Shown here one piece after another: positions 16,683 to 24,829 of a stretch of DNA of 64,000 bases. How positions within the stretch are numbered: position 1 is the first letter of the stretch; the number at the start of each line of letters is the position of its first letter. The position numbers and the translations under genes were made by a program. The stretch spans positions 62,001 through 126,000 of the forward strand of contig JBNKWP010000009.1 in the NCBI GenBank assembly GCA_050299835.1. The letters are read 5' to 3'. Origin of the DNA: JAJDOD01 sp050299835 (GTDB taxonomy: Bacteria > Pseudomonadota > Alphaproteobacteria > Rhodobacterales > Rhodobacteraceae). The notes under the pieces were generated by a model. That model had not been told where the DNA came from. It did no database searches and was given only the letters and a program-made list of their open reading frames with translations.

Positions 16683-18596
16683 ATGACCGGTTTCCTCCTT
16701 CTCGCCTTTATCTTCCTCTTCGCGGGCATCATCGCCGTTCCCATCGCGTCACGCCTGGGCCTTGGTTCGGTGCTTGGCTACCTGATCGCGGGCATTCTCA
16801 TCAGTCCGCTGCTCAGGCTTCTCGGCGTGGATGTCGTCTCGATCCAGCATTTCGCTGAATTCGGCGTGGTCATGATGCTGTTTCTCGTCGGCCTGGAATT
16901 GGAGCCGCGACAACTCTGGAAGATGCGGATGCATCTCCTCGGCCTTGGCGGCGGGCAGATCGTGCTGACCTCGGGCGCGATCATGCTGATTGCCATGGCC
17001 TTTCACCTGGAATGGACCACGTCGCTGGCCATCGGACTTGTGCTGGCCCTGTCCTCGACCGCCATCGTCCTGCAAACGCTGAACGAGAAAGGCCTGATGA
17101 AGAACCCCGGTGGAGAGGCGGGCTTCTCCGTCCTTCTCACACAGGACATCGCCGTCATCCCGATCCTGGCGCTCATTCCTCTTCTCGCGGTTCCCGAACT
17201 GGCCGATTTTGCGGAATCCATCGACCTGCAACCCGGCGTCGAAGCCATCGACGCCGAAGCTCACGCTCTGGATACCGGAGACGACCACGGCGACGACCAC
17301 GGCAGTTCCATCAGCCTCGTCGATGGGATGAACGGCTGGCAAACCGCTCTGGTGACGCTGGGCGCTATCGGGGCCGTGATCCTGGGCGGCAACTTCCTGA
17401 CCCGTCCCGCGTTCCGCTTCATCGCCACTGCCCGACTCCGCGAGCTTTTCGTCGCCACGGCGCTCTCCATGGTGGTCGGCATCGCGCTTCTGATGTCGAT
17501 GGTCGGCCTCTCCCCCGCGCTCGGCACATTCATTGCGGGCGTGGTGCTGGCCAACAGCGAATACCGGCACGAGTTGGAAAGCGATATCGACCCGTTCCGG
17601 GGCCTTCTTCTCGGTGTCTTCTTCATGACCGTCGGCGCGGGCATCAATTTCGGGCTCCTCTGGGCGGAACTCGGCATGACCATCCTGCTGACTGTGATCC
17701 TGATCGTCATCAAGATGGGCGTGCTCTTTGTGCTCGGCACCCTCTTCGGCCTGCGCGGGACCGAACGCTGGCTTCTGACCTTCAGCCTCGCTCAGGCGGG
17801 CGAATTCGGGTTCGTCCTTCTGTCCTTCACCGTCGCCAACGACGTGCTGCCAGCCTCCGTCTCCGACCAGCTTCTGCTGGTAATCGCGCTCTCCATGCTC
17901 CTGACGCCGCTCCTGTTCATCCTCTACGACAGGGTGATCGCAGCCCGTGAGATCGCCGGAGAAGTTCGCGAAGAAGACACGATCGACGAACCGGGTGAGG
18001 TCATCATCGCGGGCTATGGCCGGATCGGTACGGTGGTCGACCGTATGCTATTGGCCGCCGGTTTCAAAACCACCGTTATTGATTTCGATTCCAACCAGAT
18101 CGACAGCCTGCGCCAATTCGGCGCGCGGGTCTATTACGGCGACGCCACCCGCCCCGACCTGCTGATGGCCGCCGGAATCGAACGCGCCAAGGTTCTGGTC
18201 ATCTGCATCGACAACCCGGATCAGGTCACAAAGCTTGCTGAATACGCGCTCACCCATTTCCCGAACCTGCATGTCGTCGCCACGGCCCGAAACCGCCACC
18301 ATGTCTACGAACTCTGGGGCGTCGGCTGCCGCGACATCATCCGCGAAACCTATGACTCTGCGCTGCGCATCGGCCGATCCGCGCTGGAAGCCACCGGCAT
18401 CCCGCGCGAGAAAGCCGATCAACTGGTCGATGCCTTCAACGAAATGGACCGCAAGGCGATGCTGGAAGTCGCCGACGCCTACGACCCGGCCATTCCCGTC
18501 GTCGACAACGAGGAATACGTGGCCCGCGTCCGCGAAATCCGCGGCCCGTGGCAGGAGGACCTCGGCAAGCAGATGGCCGAGATCCTCCGCCGCTGA
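16683..18596 (+). CDS. CPA2-family cation:proton antiporter with RCK domain (KefB-like)
   Basis: 637 residues. Residues 1-420 form a Na+/H+ exchanger-type membrane domain with about 12 helices. A conspicuous acidic and histidine-rich loop (about 190-207: DAEAHALDTGDDHGDDHG) interrupts the middle. Residues 438-550 are an RCK/TrkA-N nucleotide-binding domain opening VIIAGYGRIGTVVDRML, followed by a helical C-terminal part. Such proteins exchange K+ or Na+ for protons and are gated by nucleotides or glutathione adducts. The start at 16683 is preferred because homologues begin directly at the first helix; an in-frame ATG lies at 16623. Known partner genes (kefF/kefG-like) are not adjacent, although a quinone-reductase-like SDR is next. 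Confidence 0.92.
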   Translation: MTGFLLLAFIFLFAGIIAVPIASRLGLGSVLGYLIAGILISPLLRLLGVDVVSIQHFAEFGVVMMLFLVGLELEPRQLWKMRMHLLGLGGGQIVLTSGAIMLIAMAFHLEWTTSLAIGLVLALSSTAIVLQTLNEKGLMKNPGGEAGFSVLLTQDIAVIPILALIPLLAVPELADFAESIDLQPGVEAIDAEAHALDTGDDHGDDHGSSISLVDGMNGWQTALVTLGAIGAVILGGNFLTRPAFRFIATARLRELFVATALSMVVGIALLMSMVGLSPALGTFIAGVVLANSEYRHELESDIDPFRGLLLGVFFMTVGAGINFGLLWAELGMTILLTVILIVIKMGVLFVLGTLFGLRGTERWLLTFSLAQAGEFGFVLLSFTVANDVLPASVSDQLLLVIALSMLLTPLLFILYDRVIAAREIAGEVREEDTIDEPGEVIIAGYGRIGTVVDRMLLAAGFKTTVIDFDSNQIDSLRQFGARVYYGDATRPDLLMAAGIERAKVLVICIDNPDQVTKLAEYALTHFPNLHVVATARNRHHVYELWGVGCRDIIRETYDSALRIGRSALEATGIPREKADQLVDAFNEMDRKAMLEVADAYDPAIPVVDNEEYVARVREIRGPWQEDLGKQMAEILRR

Positions 18597-18598
18597 CG

Positions 18599-19438
18599 TC
18601 AGATCGCCGCCGCCACGGTCTGTTCCAATGTCGTGGTCGGACGTCCGATCAGCCGCGACAGGTCTCCGCCGTCATCAAACAACGCCCCGTCAGCCGCCCG
18701 CGCATCCGCATCGGCAATCATCTTGGCGACGATTTCGGGCAGACCGAAGGTGCCCAGAAGGGCAGCATACTCCGCCTCGCCCAGGTTGCTGTAGGGCAGC
18801 GCAACCCCCTTCTTCCGCCCCGCCTCGGCGGCAAGATCGGCCAGGGTGATAGATTGGTCCCCGGCAAGCTCATAGACCTTGTCGTCATGCCCCTTTGAGG
18901 TCACCACAGCCGCGATCGCCTCGGCCAGATCGGCCCGCGCCGCTGGCGACACCAGACCCTCGCCCGCCGCTCCGACGAAAGCACCGGCTTCCAACGCGCC
19001 GGGCAGGGCCCCGGTCCAGTTCTCGAAATACCAGCCATTGCGCAGGATGGTCGTGGTCAGGCCCGACGCCTTGAGTGCCGCCTCGGTCGCCTTGTGATCC
19101 TCCGCGATCAGCAGGGGCGAGTCGGTCCCCTTCAGGATCGAGGTATAGACGATCCTCTCAACGCCAGCGGCCTTCGCCGCCTCGATGACGTTCCTGTGCT
19201 GGTCGGCACGACCTTCGAAGTCGCTGGCCGAGATCAGGACCAGTGTGTCGATGCCCGCCAGCGCCGGGACCAGCATGTCAGGCTTGCTGTAATCGAACGC
19301 CCGCGCCTCGATGCCCAGATCGGCCACTTTCTCCGGGCTTCGCACAAGCGCCACGATGTCCTTTGCGCCGCGCGCGATTGCTCTTTCGACGGCAATCCGC
19401 CCGAGTTGGCCGCTGGCGCCGGTGATTCCGATGGTCAT
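18599..19438 (-). CDS. NmrA/QorB-like NAD(P)-binding oxidoreductase
   Basis: 279 residues starting MTIGITGASGQLGRIAVERA; the glycine-rich loop GASGQLG is the NAD(P)-binding signature of atypical short-chain reductases. Similarity is to quinone reductase 2 (QorB/YtfG): VYTSILKGTDSPLLIAEDHK and LRNGWYFENW are typical segments. These enzymes reduce quinones with NADPH. It is divergent from an HxlR regulator, a very common pairing for QorB-like genes, with a perfect palindrome between the two starts. It converges with the antiporter gene, leaving a two-base gap. Confidence 0.9.
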   Translation of the reverse strand: MTIGITGASGQLGRIAVERAIARGAKDIVALVRSPEKVADLGIEARAFDYSKPDMLVPALAGIDTLVLISASDFEGRADQHRNVIEAAKAAGVERIVYTSILKGTDSPLLIAEDHKATEAALKASGLTTTILRNGWYFENWTGALPGALEAGAFVGAAGEGLVSPAARADLAEAIAAVVTSKGHDDKVYELAGDQSITLADLAAEAGRKKGVALPYSNLGEAEYAALLGTFGLPEIVAKMIADADARAADGALFDDGGDLSRLIGRPTTTLEQTVAAAI

Positions 19439-19491
19439 TGGGATGCTCCTTATTTTGAATCGGATATGTTGACGCCACCTGATATGCGTCC

Positions 19492-19530
19492 ATACTTACA
19501 AAAAGGAAGTACCAACATTTTTGTAAGTAT
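19492..19530. promoter_or_regulatory. Perfect 13-13-13 palindrome, likely HxlR operator
   Basis: ATACTTACAAAAA (19492-19504) is repeated exactly in inverted form as TTTTTGTAAGTAT (19518-19530) around a 13-base spacer. It lies between the divergent reductase (start 19438) and hxlR (start 19546) genes, ending 15 bases before the hxlR start codon. The half-site contains the ACTTAC/GTAAGT element typical of HxlR/YodB-type operators, so autoregulation plus repression of the reductase is likely. Confidence 0.75.
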
Positions 19531-19545
19531 ACGGAAACCCGCCGC

Positions 19546-19923
19546 ATGACCGCACAGCAGAACTTCACAGATGAACAGAAGCCCGATGTTCTCTCGGAAA
19601 AATGCCCCTCCCGCGAGGTGCTGAATCATGTCACCAGCCGCTGGGGGACCCTGGTGCTTTTCGCCCTGAACGGGGAAACGCTGCGCTTCAGCGCCCTGCG
19701 TCGCCGGATCGGCGGTGTCAGCGAACGGATGCTGACCCATACCCTGAAACTACTGGAAGGCGACGGACTGGTCCTGCGCCAGGCCTACGAGGTCGTGCCG
19801 CCGCATGTCGAATACAGCCTGACCCCGCTGGGCCAGAGCGCCGCAAAGCATGTCATCGCGCTTGCCCGCTGGGCCGAGGAAAACGTCTCGGAAATCGCAG
19901 CGTCCAAGCGGCAGAAAAGTTAG
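19546..19923 (+). CDS. HxlR-family winged-helix transcriptional regulator
   Basis: 125 residues. The HxlR core is clear: the N-terminal cysteine in KCPSREVLNHVTSRWGTLVL, then LRFSALRRRIGGVSERMLTH (recognition helix) and the wing region YEVVPPHVEYSLTPLG. In YodB/QorR-type members, a Cys at this position senses quinones, diamide or hypochlorite by modification, releasing repression. The partner gene is a QorB-like reductase, so quinone stress is the likely cue. The gene's last four bases overlap the convergent accA stop codon. Confidence 0.93.
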   Translation: MTAQQNFTDEQKPDVLSEKCPSREVLNHVTSRWGTLVLFALNGETLRFSALRRRIGGVSERMLTHTLKLLEGDGLVLRQAYEVVPPHVEYSLTPLGQSAAKHVIALARWAEENVSEIAASKRQKS

Positions 19924-20882
19924 GCCGCCAGCCCCTTCTGCCCCATATTCAGGAACTTCTCGCGCCGGTCCTTCACAAGGTCTTCGCGCGACAGGTGGGC
20001 AAGCTGGCCCATTATATCTTCGATGCATTTGCCCACGTCGGTGATGGTCGTGCCCGGATCGCGCTGCGCCCCACCGACAGGCTCACCTATGATCCGGTCG
20101 ATCACGCCAAGCTTGTGCAGGTCCTGCGCGGTCAGGCGCAAGGCCTCCGCCGCTTCCTTCATCTTCTCGGCATCCTTCCAAAGGATCGACGCACAGCCTT
20201 CCGGCGAGATCACCGAATAGATGGAATGCTCCAGCATCGCGACCCGGTTCGCCGTGGCAAAGGCCACCGCGCCGCCGGAGCCGCCCTCGCCAATAATCAC
20301 CGAAATCATCGGCACTCCAAGCTTCAGGCATTTCTCCGTCGATCGCGCAATCGCCTCCGACTGTCCGCGTTCCTCGGCGCCCTTGCCGGGAAATGCGCCC
20401 GGTGTGTCGACCAGCGACACCACCGGCACATTGAAACGATCTGCAAGGTCCATAAGCCGCAATGCCTTGCGATACCCTTCCGGCCGCGCCATGCCGAAAT
20501 TGCGCTCGATCCGGCTGGTGGTGTCATGCCCCTTCTCATGCCCGATCACCATGACCGGCCGCCCGTTCAGGCGCGCCAGCCCGCCCATCACCGACAGGTC
20601 ATCGGCAAAGTTCCGGTCCCCGGCAAGCGGTGTGTATTCTGTGAAAAGCGCATTCACATAATCGGCGCAATGAGGTCGCTTGGAATGCCGCGCCACCTGG
20701 CATTTTTGCCAGGGGCTGAGGTCTTTGTAGAGCGCCACCAGCATGTCGCGCGCCTTCTTGTCGAGGGCGGCCGCTTCCTTCTCGACATCCATTTTCTCAT
20801 TGGCCCGCGCCATTGCGCGCAGCTCTTCCGCCTTGCCTTCGATCTCGGCCAGGGGTTTCTCGAATTCCAGGTAGTCCTTCAT
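19920..20882 (-). CDS. accA: Acetyl-CoA carboxylase carboxyltransferase subunit alpha
   Basis: 320 residues beginning MKDYLEFEKPLAEIEGKAEEL, the usual alpha-subunit N-terminus. Segments SVMGGLARLNGRPVMVIGHE, VVSLVDTPGAFPGKGAEERG and VIIGEGGSGGAVAFATANRV belong to the carboxyltransferase (crotonase-like) core. With AccD it transfers CO2 from biotin to acetyl-CoA to make malonyl-CoA for fatty acid synthesis. Length and motifs are normal. No accD or other fab genes are adjacent. It overlaps the end of hxlR by four bases, tail to tail. Confidence 0.97.
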   Translation of the reverse strand: MKDYLEFEKPLAEIEGKAEELRAMARANEKMDVEKEAAALDKKARDMLVALYKDLSPWQKCQVARHSKRPHCADYVNALFTEYTPLAGDRNFADDLSVMGGLARLNGRPVMVIGHEKGHDTTSRIERNFGMARPEGYRKALRLMDLADRFNVPVVSLVDTPGAFPGKGAEERGQSEAIARSTEKCLKLGVPMISVIIGEGGSGGAVAFATANRVAMLEHSIYSVISPEGCASILWKDAEKMKEAAEALRLTAQDLHKLGVIDRIIGEPVGGAQRDPGTTITDVGKCIEDIMGQLAHLSREDLVKDRREKFLNMGQKGLAA

Positions 20883-20940
20883 GTCAGCTCACCTCAACAT
20901 CAGGAGCCTATATGGCGGGCGACGACGGGAACCGCAACAA

Positions 20941-21783
20941 TCACGGGGCAACCGCCTGGAAAATATGGATCGTGGCGGGGATGCGAAGCGCCCCGTCGGT
21001 CTCGTACTGCGCGAAAGCCGCAGCCGAGACGTCGCGAAACGCCAGACGCATGTCCTCAGAGGCCTCCATCTCGTTAAGCGCTCGTGAGGCAGGGCCAATC
21101 TCAAGCCCAAGATCGGCAAGACCGATCGCCCCGCCCTCATGCACAAGCTCAACCTCCCGCGTATCCACCGAAACCTCGGCCAGCCCACCACCGCGCAGTT
21201 GTTCCGTCGCCCATTCCGCATTTGCCAGCCCCATCGGTCCGGGACTTCCCGGCTCCGAAACCGGCTGCGGGCCGATATGCTCCGCCACAAGATCGCGCGC
21301 GAGCTTCCAGTACGGGTTTTCCTCTGCCGACGCCCAGGCCGCGAACGCGATCCGGCCACCCGGACGCAAGGCCGCGCGAATGTTTCCGAACGCCACCGGC
21401 GGGTCGGAAAAGAACATCACCCCGAACCGCGAAATCGCAATGTCGAACCCGGTTTCCGGCCAGTCCGCGACCTGCGCATCGGCCACAAGGGTTTGCACCT
21501 GAGGCAACGCCGCCGCCCGCTCCGCCACCCGCGCGATAAACGGCGGCGCGATATCCGTCGCCAGAACCAGCCCGTCCGGCCCGACTGCTTCCGCCGCCAT
21601 CAGCGTGGTAGCCCCTGCGCCGACACCAATGTCCAGAACGCGTTCCCCACTCCGCGGCGCGGCGACCTTTAGCACCGCCTCGGCCACCTCGCGCAGAAAC
21701 CGGTCCTGAACCGCCTCGTGTTTGAGCCACCTCGCCCCGGAGGAGCCGGACCAGAATTCGCCTTGGGACAGATCGTCACTCAT
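20941..21783 (-). CDS. Class I SAM-dependent methyltransferase
   Basis: 280 residues. The SAM-binding motif I is VLDIGVGAGATTLMAAEAVG, motif II/III are around VLATDIAPPF and FDIAISRFGVMFFSDPPVAF, the last being the acceptor-side loop of UbiE/Methyltransf_11 enzymes. The N-terminal GEFWSGSSGARWLKHEAVQD is common in a group annotated as ubiquinone/menaquinone-type or generic methyltransferases. Substrate unknown. It lies 15 bases downstream of a PNPOx-like gene in the ftsE-ftsX-plsC run on the minus strand. Confidence 0.87.
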   Translation of the reverse strand: MSDDLSQGEFWSGSSGARWLKHEAVQDRFLREVAEAVLKVAAPRSGERVLDIGVGAGATTLMAAEAVGPDGLVLATDIAPPFIARVAERAAALPQVQTLVADAQVADWPETGFDIAISRFGVMFFSDPPVAFGNIRAALRPGGRIAFAAWASAEENPYWKLARDLVAEHIGPQPVSEPGSPGPMGLANAEWATEQLRGGGLAEVSVDTREVELVHEGGAIGLADLGLEIGPASRALNEMEASEDMRLAFRDVSAAAFAQYETDGALRIPATIHIFQAVAP

Positions 21784-21798
21784 CGCCGTTCGCTCCCG

Positions 21799-22404
21799 CT
21801 ACCAAAGGCTTTTCTTCGCCCGCTCCGGCCAGTCCCTGTCGTAACTCTCGCCACCCACCTCGCCGGAAGTCATCTCCTTCAGGATCTGCCCTGCCGAAGG
21901 CAAGCCTTCGCTCTCATCACCGCTGGTCCAGAGCCGCGACCGCATCAGGGCACGAGCGCATTGGAAATAGATCTCGCCAATCGTAATGACGATGACCGAG
22001 CGCGGCACCTGCCCGTTCCGCTCGAACCGCGCCAGCAAGGCCTCATCCGCCGAAACCCGCGCCTGCCCGTTCACCCGAACAACGTTGTTCGATCCCGTCA
22101 CCATGAACATCAGCGACACGCGGCCATCCGTCACGACATTGCGCAGACTGTCGATCCGGTCGTTCCCCCGCCAGTCCGGCATCGCCAGAGTGCGCTCGTC
22201 CAGTTCCAGCACGACCGGCCCGTCATCGCCGCGCGGCGAGCCATCGGTGCCCTCCGGTCCCACCGTGGTCAGAACGCAGAACCGCGACGCCTCGATCCAG
22301 CGGCGGTACACCGGCACCATCCGGTCCGCCACCTTGGCGGTCGAGGTGACCTTCGGCTCGCCATAGAGCGCCTCCAGATCTTCTATCGTCTCCACATATT
22401 CCAT
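21799..22404 (-). CDS. Pyridoxamine-5'-phosphate-oxidase-like flavin/F420-type protein
   Basis: 201 residues with the split-barrel PNPOx fold: VPVYRRWIEASRFCVLTTVG near the N-terminus, then SPRGDDGPVVLELDERTLAM and VSLMFMVTGSNNVVRVNGQA. Family members bind FMN, heme or F420 and reduce small molecules; the MSMEG_1061-type subgroup has a similar N-terminus. The C-terminal FQCARALMRSRLW holds a conserved Cys. The exact reaction is unknown. Its ATG overlaps the plsC stop codon (TAATG), indicating translational coupling with the upstream lipid gene. Confidence 0.85.
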   Translation of the reverse strand: MEYVETIEDLEALYGEPKVTSTAKVADRMVPVYRRWIEASRFCVLTTVGPEGTDGSPRGDDGPVVLELDERTLAMPDWRGNDRIDSLRNVVTDGRVSLMFMVTGSNNVVRVNGQARVSADEALLARFERNGQVPRSVIVITIGEIYFQCARALMRSRLWTSGDESEGLPSAGQILKEMTSGEVGGESYDRDWPERAKKSLW

Positions 22405-23114
22405 TACGACTTCGCCTCTTCCAGAAGCGCATCCGACCGCGTCTCAACACGATCCTCCAACACTCGCATGAACTCTTTCACCGGCAGCCCGGCAGGGATC
22501 GGCTCGAGAAACTCCACAACCGCCTTGCCGGGTTTCCGCAAAACCCCGCGCTTCGGCCAGAAATACCCGACATTGGCGGCCACCGGCACGCAGTCCTGTC
22601 CAAGCTGATCGTAGAGCACGCCTGTCCCGACCTTGTAGGGCCGCTTCACCCCCGGCGCGACGCGTGTGCCCTGCGGATAGATAATCAATTGCCCCGGCTC
22701 CGCCCGCCCTTTCTCCACGTCGCGCTTCATCTTCTCGATGGCCGCGCCGCGCTTGCCGCGATCAACCGGCACGCAACCGATGCGCAAAGCGTATTGGCCA
22801 AGGATGGGCGCATACATCAGTTCGCGCTTCATGATGAATTTGCCGCGCGGGACGCTGTTGTAGATCATGATGATGTCGAGAAAGGACTGGTGCTTTGCGG
22901 CAATCACCACTTCTCCCCTGGGCGGCGTTCCACGCACCTCGGTCTCCATCCCCACCATCCACTTCAACGCCCAGCGCACATAGGCGCACCATGCGTGACA
23001 CGCCTTGAATGCCCATTCCCTGCTGATGAGCGCGGGGATGAAGAACAGAACCGCGTAAACCGCCATCATCAGATAGATCGAAAAATTGAAGATCAGCGAC
23101 CGCAGAAGCTGCAT
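22404..23114 (-). CDS. plsC: 1-acyl-sn-glycerol-3-phosphate acyltransferase
   Basis: 236 residues from ATG 23114, which overlaps the ftsX stop (TGATG). An N-terminal membrane helix (MQLLRSLIFNFSIYLMMAVY) precedes the acyltransferase domain. The catalytic HX4D box reads KHQSFLDI, and the substrate-binding motif is IYPQGTRVAPGVKRPYK (EGTR-type, here QGTR). The enzyme acylates lysophosphatidic acid to phosphatidic acid at the inner membrane. It is the third gene of the ftsE-ftsX-plsC overlapping unit, an arrangement I remember from other Alphaproteobacteria. Confidence 0.93.
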   Translation of the reverse strand: MQLLRSLIFNFSIYLMMAVYAVLFFIPALISREWAFKACHAWCAYVRWALKWMVGMETEVRGTPPRGEVVIAAKHQSFLDIIMIYNSVPRGKFIMKRELMYAPILGQYALRIGCVPVDRGKRGAAIEKMKRDVEKGRAEPGQLIIYPQGTRVAPGVKRPYKVGTGVLYDQLGQDCVPVAANVGYFWPKRGVLRKPGKAVVEFLEPIPAGLPVKEFMRVLEDRVETRSDALLEEAKS

Positions 23115-24001
23115 CAGCCGTCCTCCTTCAGCCGTCGCGCCGCTGCGAGCCATGTCGCGCCGAAGGCCAGCGCCGCCGCGCCGAACGGCACCAGAAGCGG
23201 CCAGAACCATTCCGCCCCATCAAAGCCAAGCCCGCTCAGCACGCCTGTTTCAATGCCCCCGGGGATCAGCGCAACGGCGAACATCCCCAGGACGGTGCCT
23301 GCAAGAGCGCCGATGAATGCCCGAACCGTGTACCGGCGGGTGAACGCAGCCGCGATCCACTCATCCCGCGCGCCGACGATACGCAAAACGTCGATCACCT
23401 GACCGTTCGCCGCGAGAGCCGAGGATGCTGCAAGCGCGATCATCACCGCCGTCACCCCTCCGATCAGCAGCAGCGACAGGCTGCCAAGCTGCCGCAGTCT
23501 TCCCGCCGCCTCGCTGAGCGGTATGCGCCATCGGCTGTGGTTGTCATAGACCGCGCCCGGCACCTCGGCATCGAGCCGCGCGGAAAGCCCCACCACATCC
23601 GGCCCCTCTTCGGTCTCCGCCACCTCGATCAGCACGGGCAGGCGGAACTGGTCGAGCGGGACATCTTCCCCGAACCACGGCTCCAGCAGGATCGCCTGTT
23701 CCTCGTCGCTGACCCGGCGCGCATCCACGATCCCCGGCGTCTGGCCCAGCGCCGTCATCACCGCCTCGACCCGTGCCTCCACATCGTCGCCCGCCGGGAA
23801 CCGCACCGTTGCAGTTCCGGTCAGTTCCGCTTCCCACCGTGACGCCAGTTCGCCCGTGGCGAGTTGCACCGCGATGGCAAAGACCGCCAGAAACGCCATC
23901 GCCGCGGCGCTCGCCACAGTCAGCCCCGCAGTGAAGCCCGAAGGCGGCACGATCCGTTGCGCCGTCTCGTCGCCAATCAGCAGGTTACGCCAACGGCTCA
24001 C
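23114..24001 (-). CDS. ftsX: Cell division protein FtsX (permease-like)
   Basis: About 295 residues if translation starts at GTG 24001, which overlaps the ftsE stop as GTGA. Frames run further upstream inside ftsE but are unlikely to be used. One helix near residue 25 (GLTVASAAAMAFLAVFAIAV) is followed by a periplasmic domain of about 110 residues and then three helices (LSLLLIGGVTAVMIALAASS and two more), the FtsX layout. With FtsE it forms an ABC-type complex at the divisome controlling periplasmic murein hydrolases. Non-ATG start and overlap suggest tight coupling to ftsE. Confidence 0.87.
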   Translation of the reverse strand: MSRWRNLLIGDETAQRIVPPSGFTAGLTVASAAAMAFLAVFAIAVQLATGELASRWEAELTGTATVRFPAGDDVEARVEAVMTALGQTPGIVDARRVSDEEQAILLEPWFGEDVPLDQFRLPVLIEVAETEEGPDVVGLSARLDAEVPGAVYDNHSRWRIPLSEAAGRLRQLGSLSLLLIGGVTAVMIALAASSALAANGQVIDVLRIVGARDEWIAAAFTRRYTVRAFIGALAGTVLGMFAVALIPGGIETGVLSGLGFDGAEWFWPLLVPFGAAALAFGATWLAAARRLKEDG

Positions 24002-24720
24002 AACCCGGCCCCCGCCTGCATCACCAGCCCATCCTTGATTCTCAACACCCGCGAGGAGACCTTCGATTTTACATGCCGGATCAGATTCAGATCGTGGGTT
24101 GCGCACAGCACGGTCTTTCCCAGCCGGTTCAGCTCGATCAGAAGATCCAGTAATTTCATAGACATGTCCCAATCGACATTGCCGGTCGGTTCATCCGCCA
24201 GAACGATCTCCGGGGACAGGATCAGCGCCCGCGCCAGGGCCACGCGCTGCCGCTCCCCGCCGGACAACTCCGGCGGACGGCGCTCGGCCACTTCGCGCAG
24301 GCCGACCCAGCCGAGGAGTTCGGATATATCCCCCACCGTCGAGGAATCCCGACCGGTGACCGCCAACGGCAGTGACACATTGTCTTCCACCGAGAGGTGA
24401 TCCACGAACCGGCTGTCCTGATGAACGATCCCGATCCGCCGCCGCATCGACGCGATCCCATCCCGGTCCATTCCGGTCACGTCCTGACCCAACAGGCGAA
24501 CGTTACCCGAATCTGCCTTCAACTCCAGCGAACACAACTTGAGAAGTGTGGTTTTGCCCGCGCCCGATGGCCCGGTCAGGAAGTGAAAACTGCCCTGCGG
24601 AAGCTCCAGCGACACGCCCTTGAACAGGCTCCGCCCGCCATAGCTCATCGCGACATTGTCCAGCTCGATCACGTCGCCTCCCCGCGCCCTTATGGTGCTT
24701 TTGCCCGAGTTGCGAGACAT
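23998..24720 (-). CDS. ftsE: Cell division ATP-binding protein FtsE
   Basis: About 240 residues from ATG 24720. ABC ATPase motifs are complete: Walker A GPSGAGKTTLLKLC, signature LSGGERQRVALARALI, Walker B IVLADEPTGNVDWD and the switch His in CATHDLNLIRH. The N-terminal MSYGGRSLFKGVSLELPQGS is FtsE-like. It energises FtsX at the septum. The N-terminus is about 15 residues longer than classical FtsE, so a start nearer IELDNVAMSY cannot be excluded. It is divergent from the zinc-ribbon gene at 24830. Confidence 0.93.
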   Translation of the reverse strand: MSRNSGKSTIRARGGDVIELDNVAMSYGGRSLFKGVSLELPQGSFHFLTGPSGAGKTTLLKLCSLELKADSGNVRLLGQDVTGMDRDGIASMRRRIGIVHQDSRFVDHLSVEDNVSLPLAVTGRDSSTVGDISELLGWVGLREVAERRPPELSGGERQRVALARALILSPEIVLADEPTGNVDWDMSMKLLDLLIELNRLGKTVLCATHDLNLIRHVKSKVSSRVLRIKDGLVMQAGAGL

Positions 24721-24829
24721 GATCAACGCTGCGCCTTCCCCGCGCCGCACCGAGATGCTAGAAACCCCCAAGGCAGGGGGCCCCAAGAAGCCGGTCAACG
24801 GCGGGTTTGGTCAGACGAGGATAGGTAAG

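Noticed and set aside
19602..21077. A 491-codon plus-strand frame across hxlR and accA
   Set aside because: Combines a shifted frame of hxlR with antisense accA; both real genes are clear.
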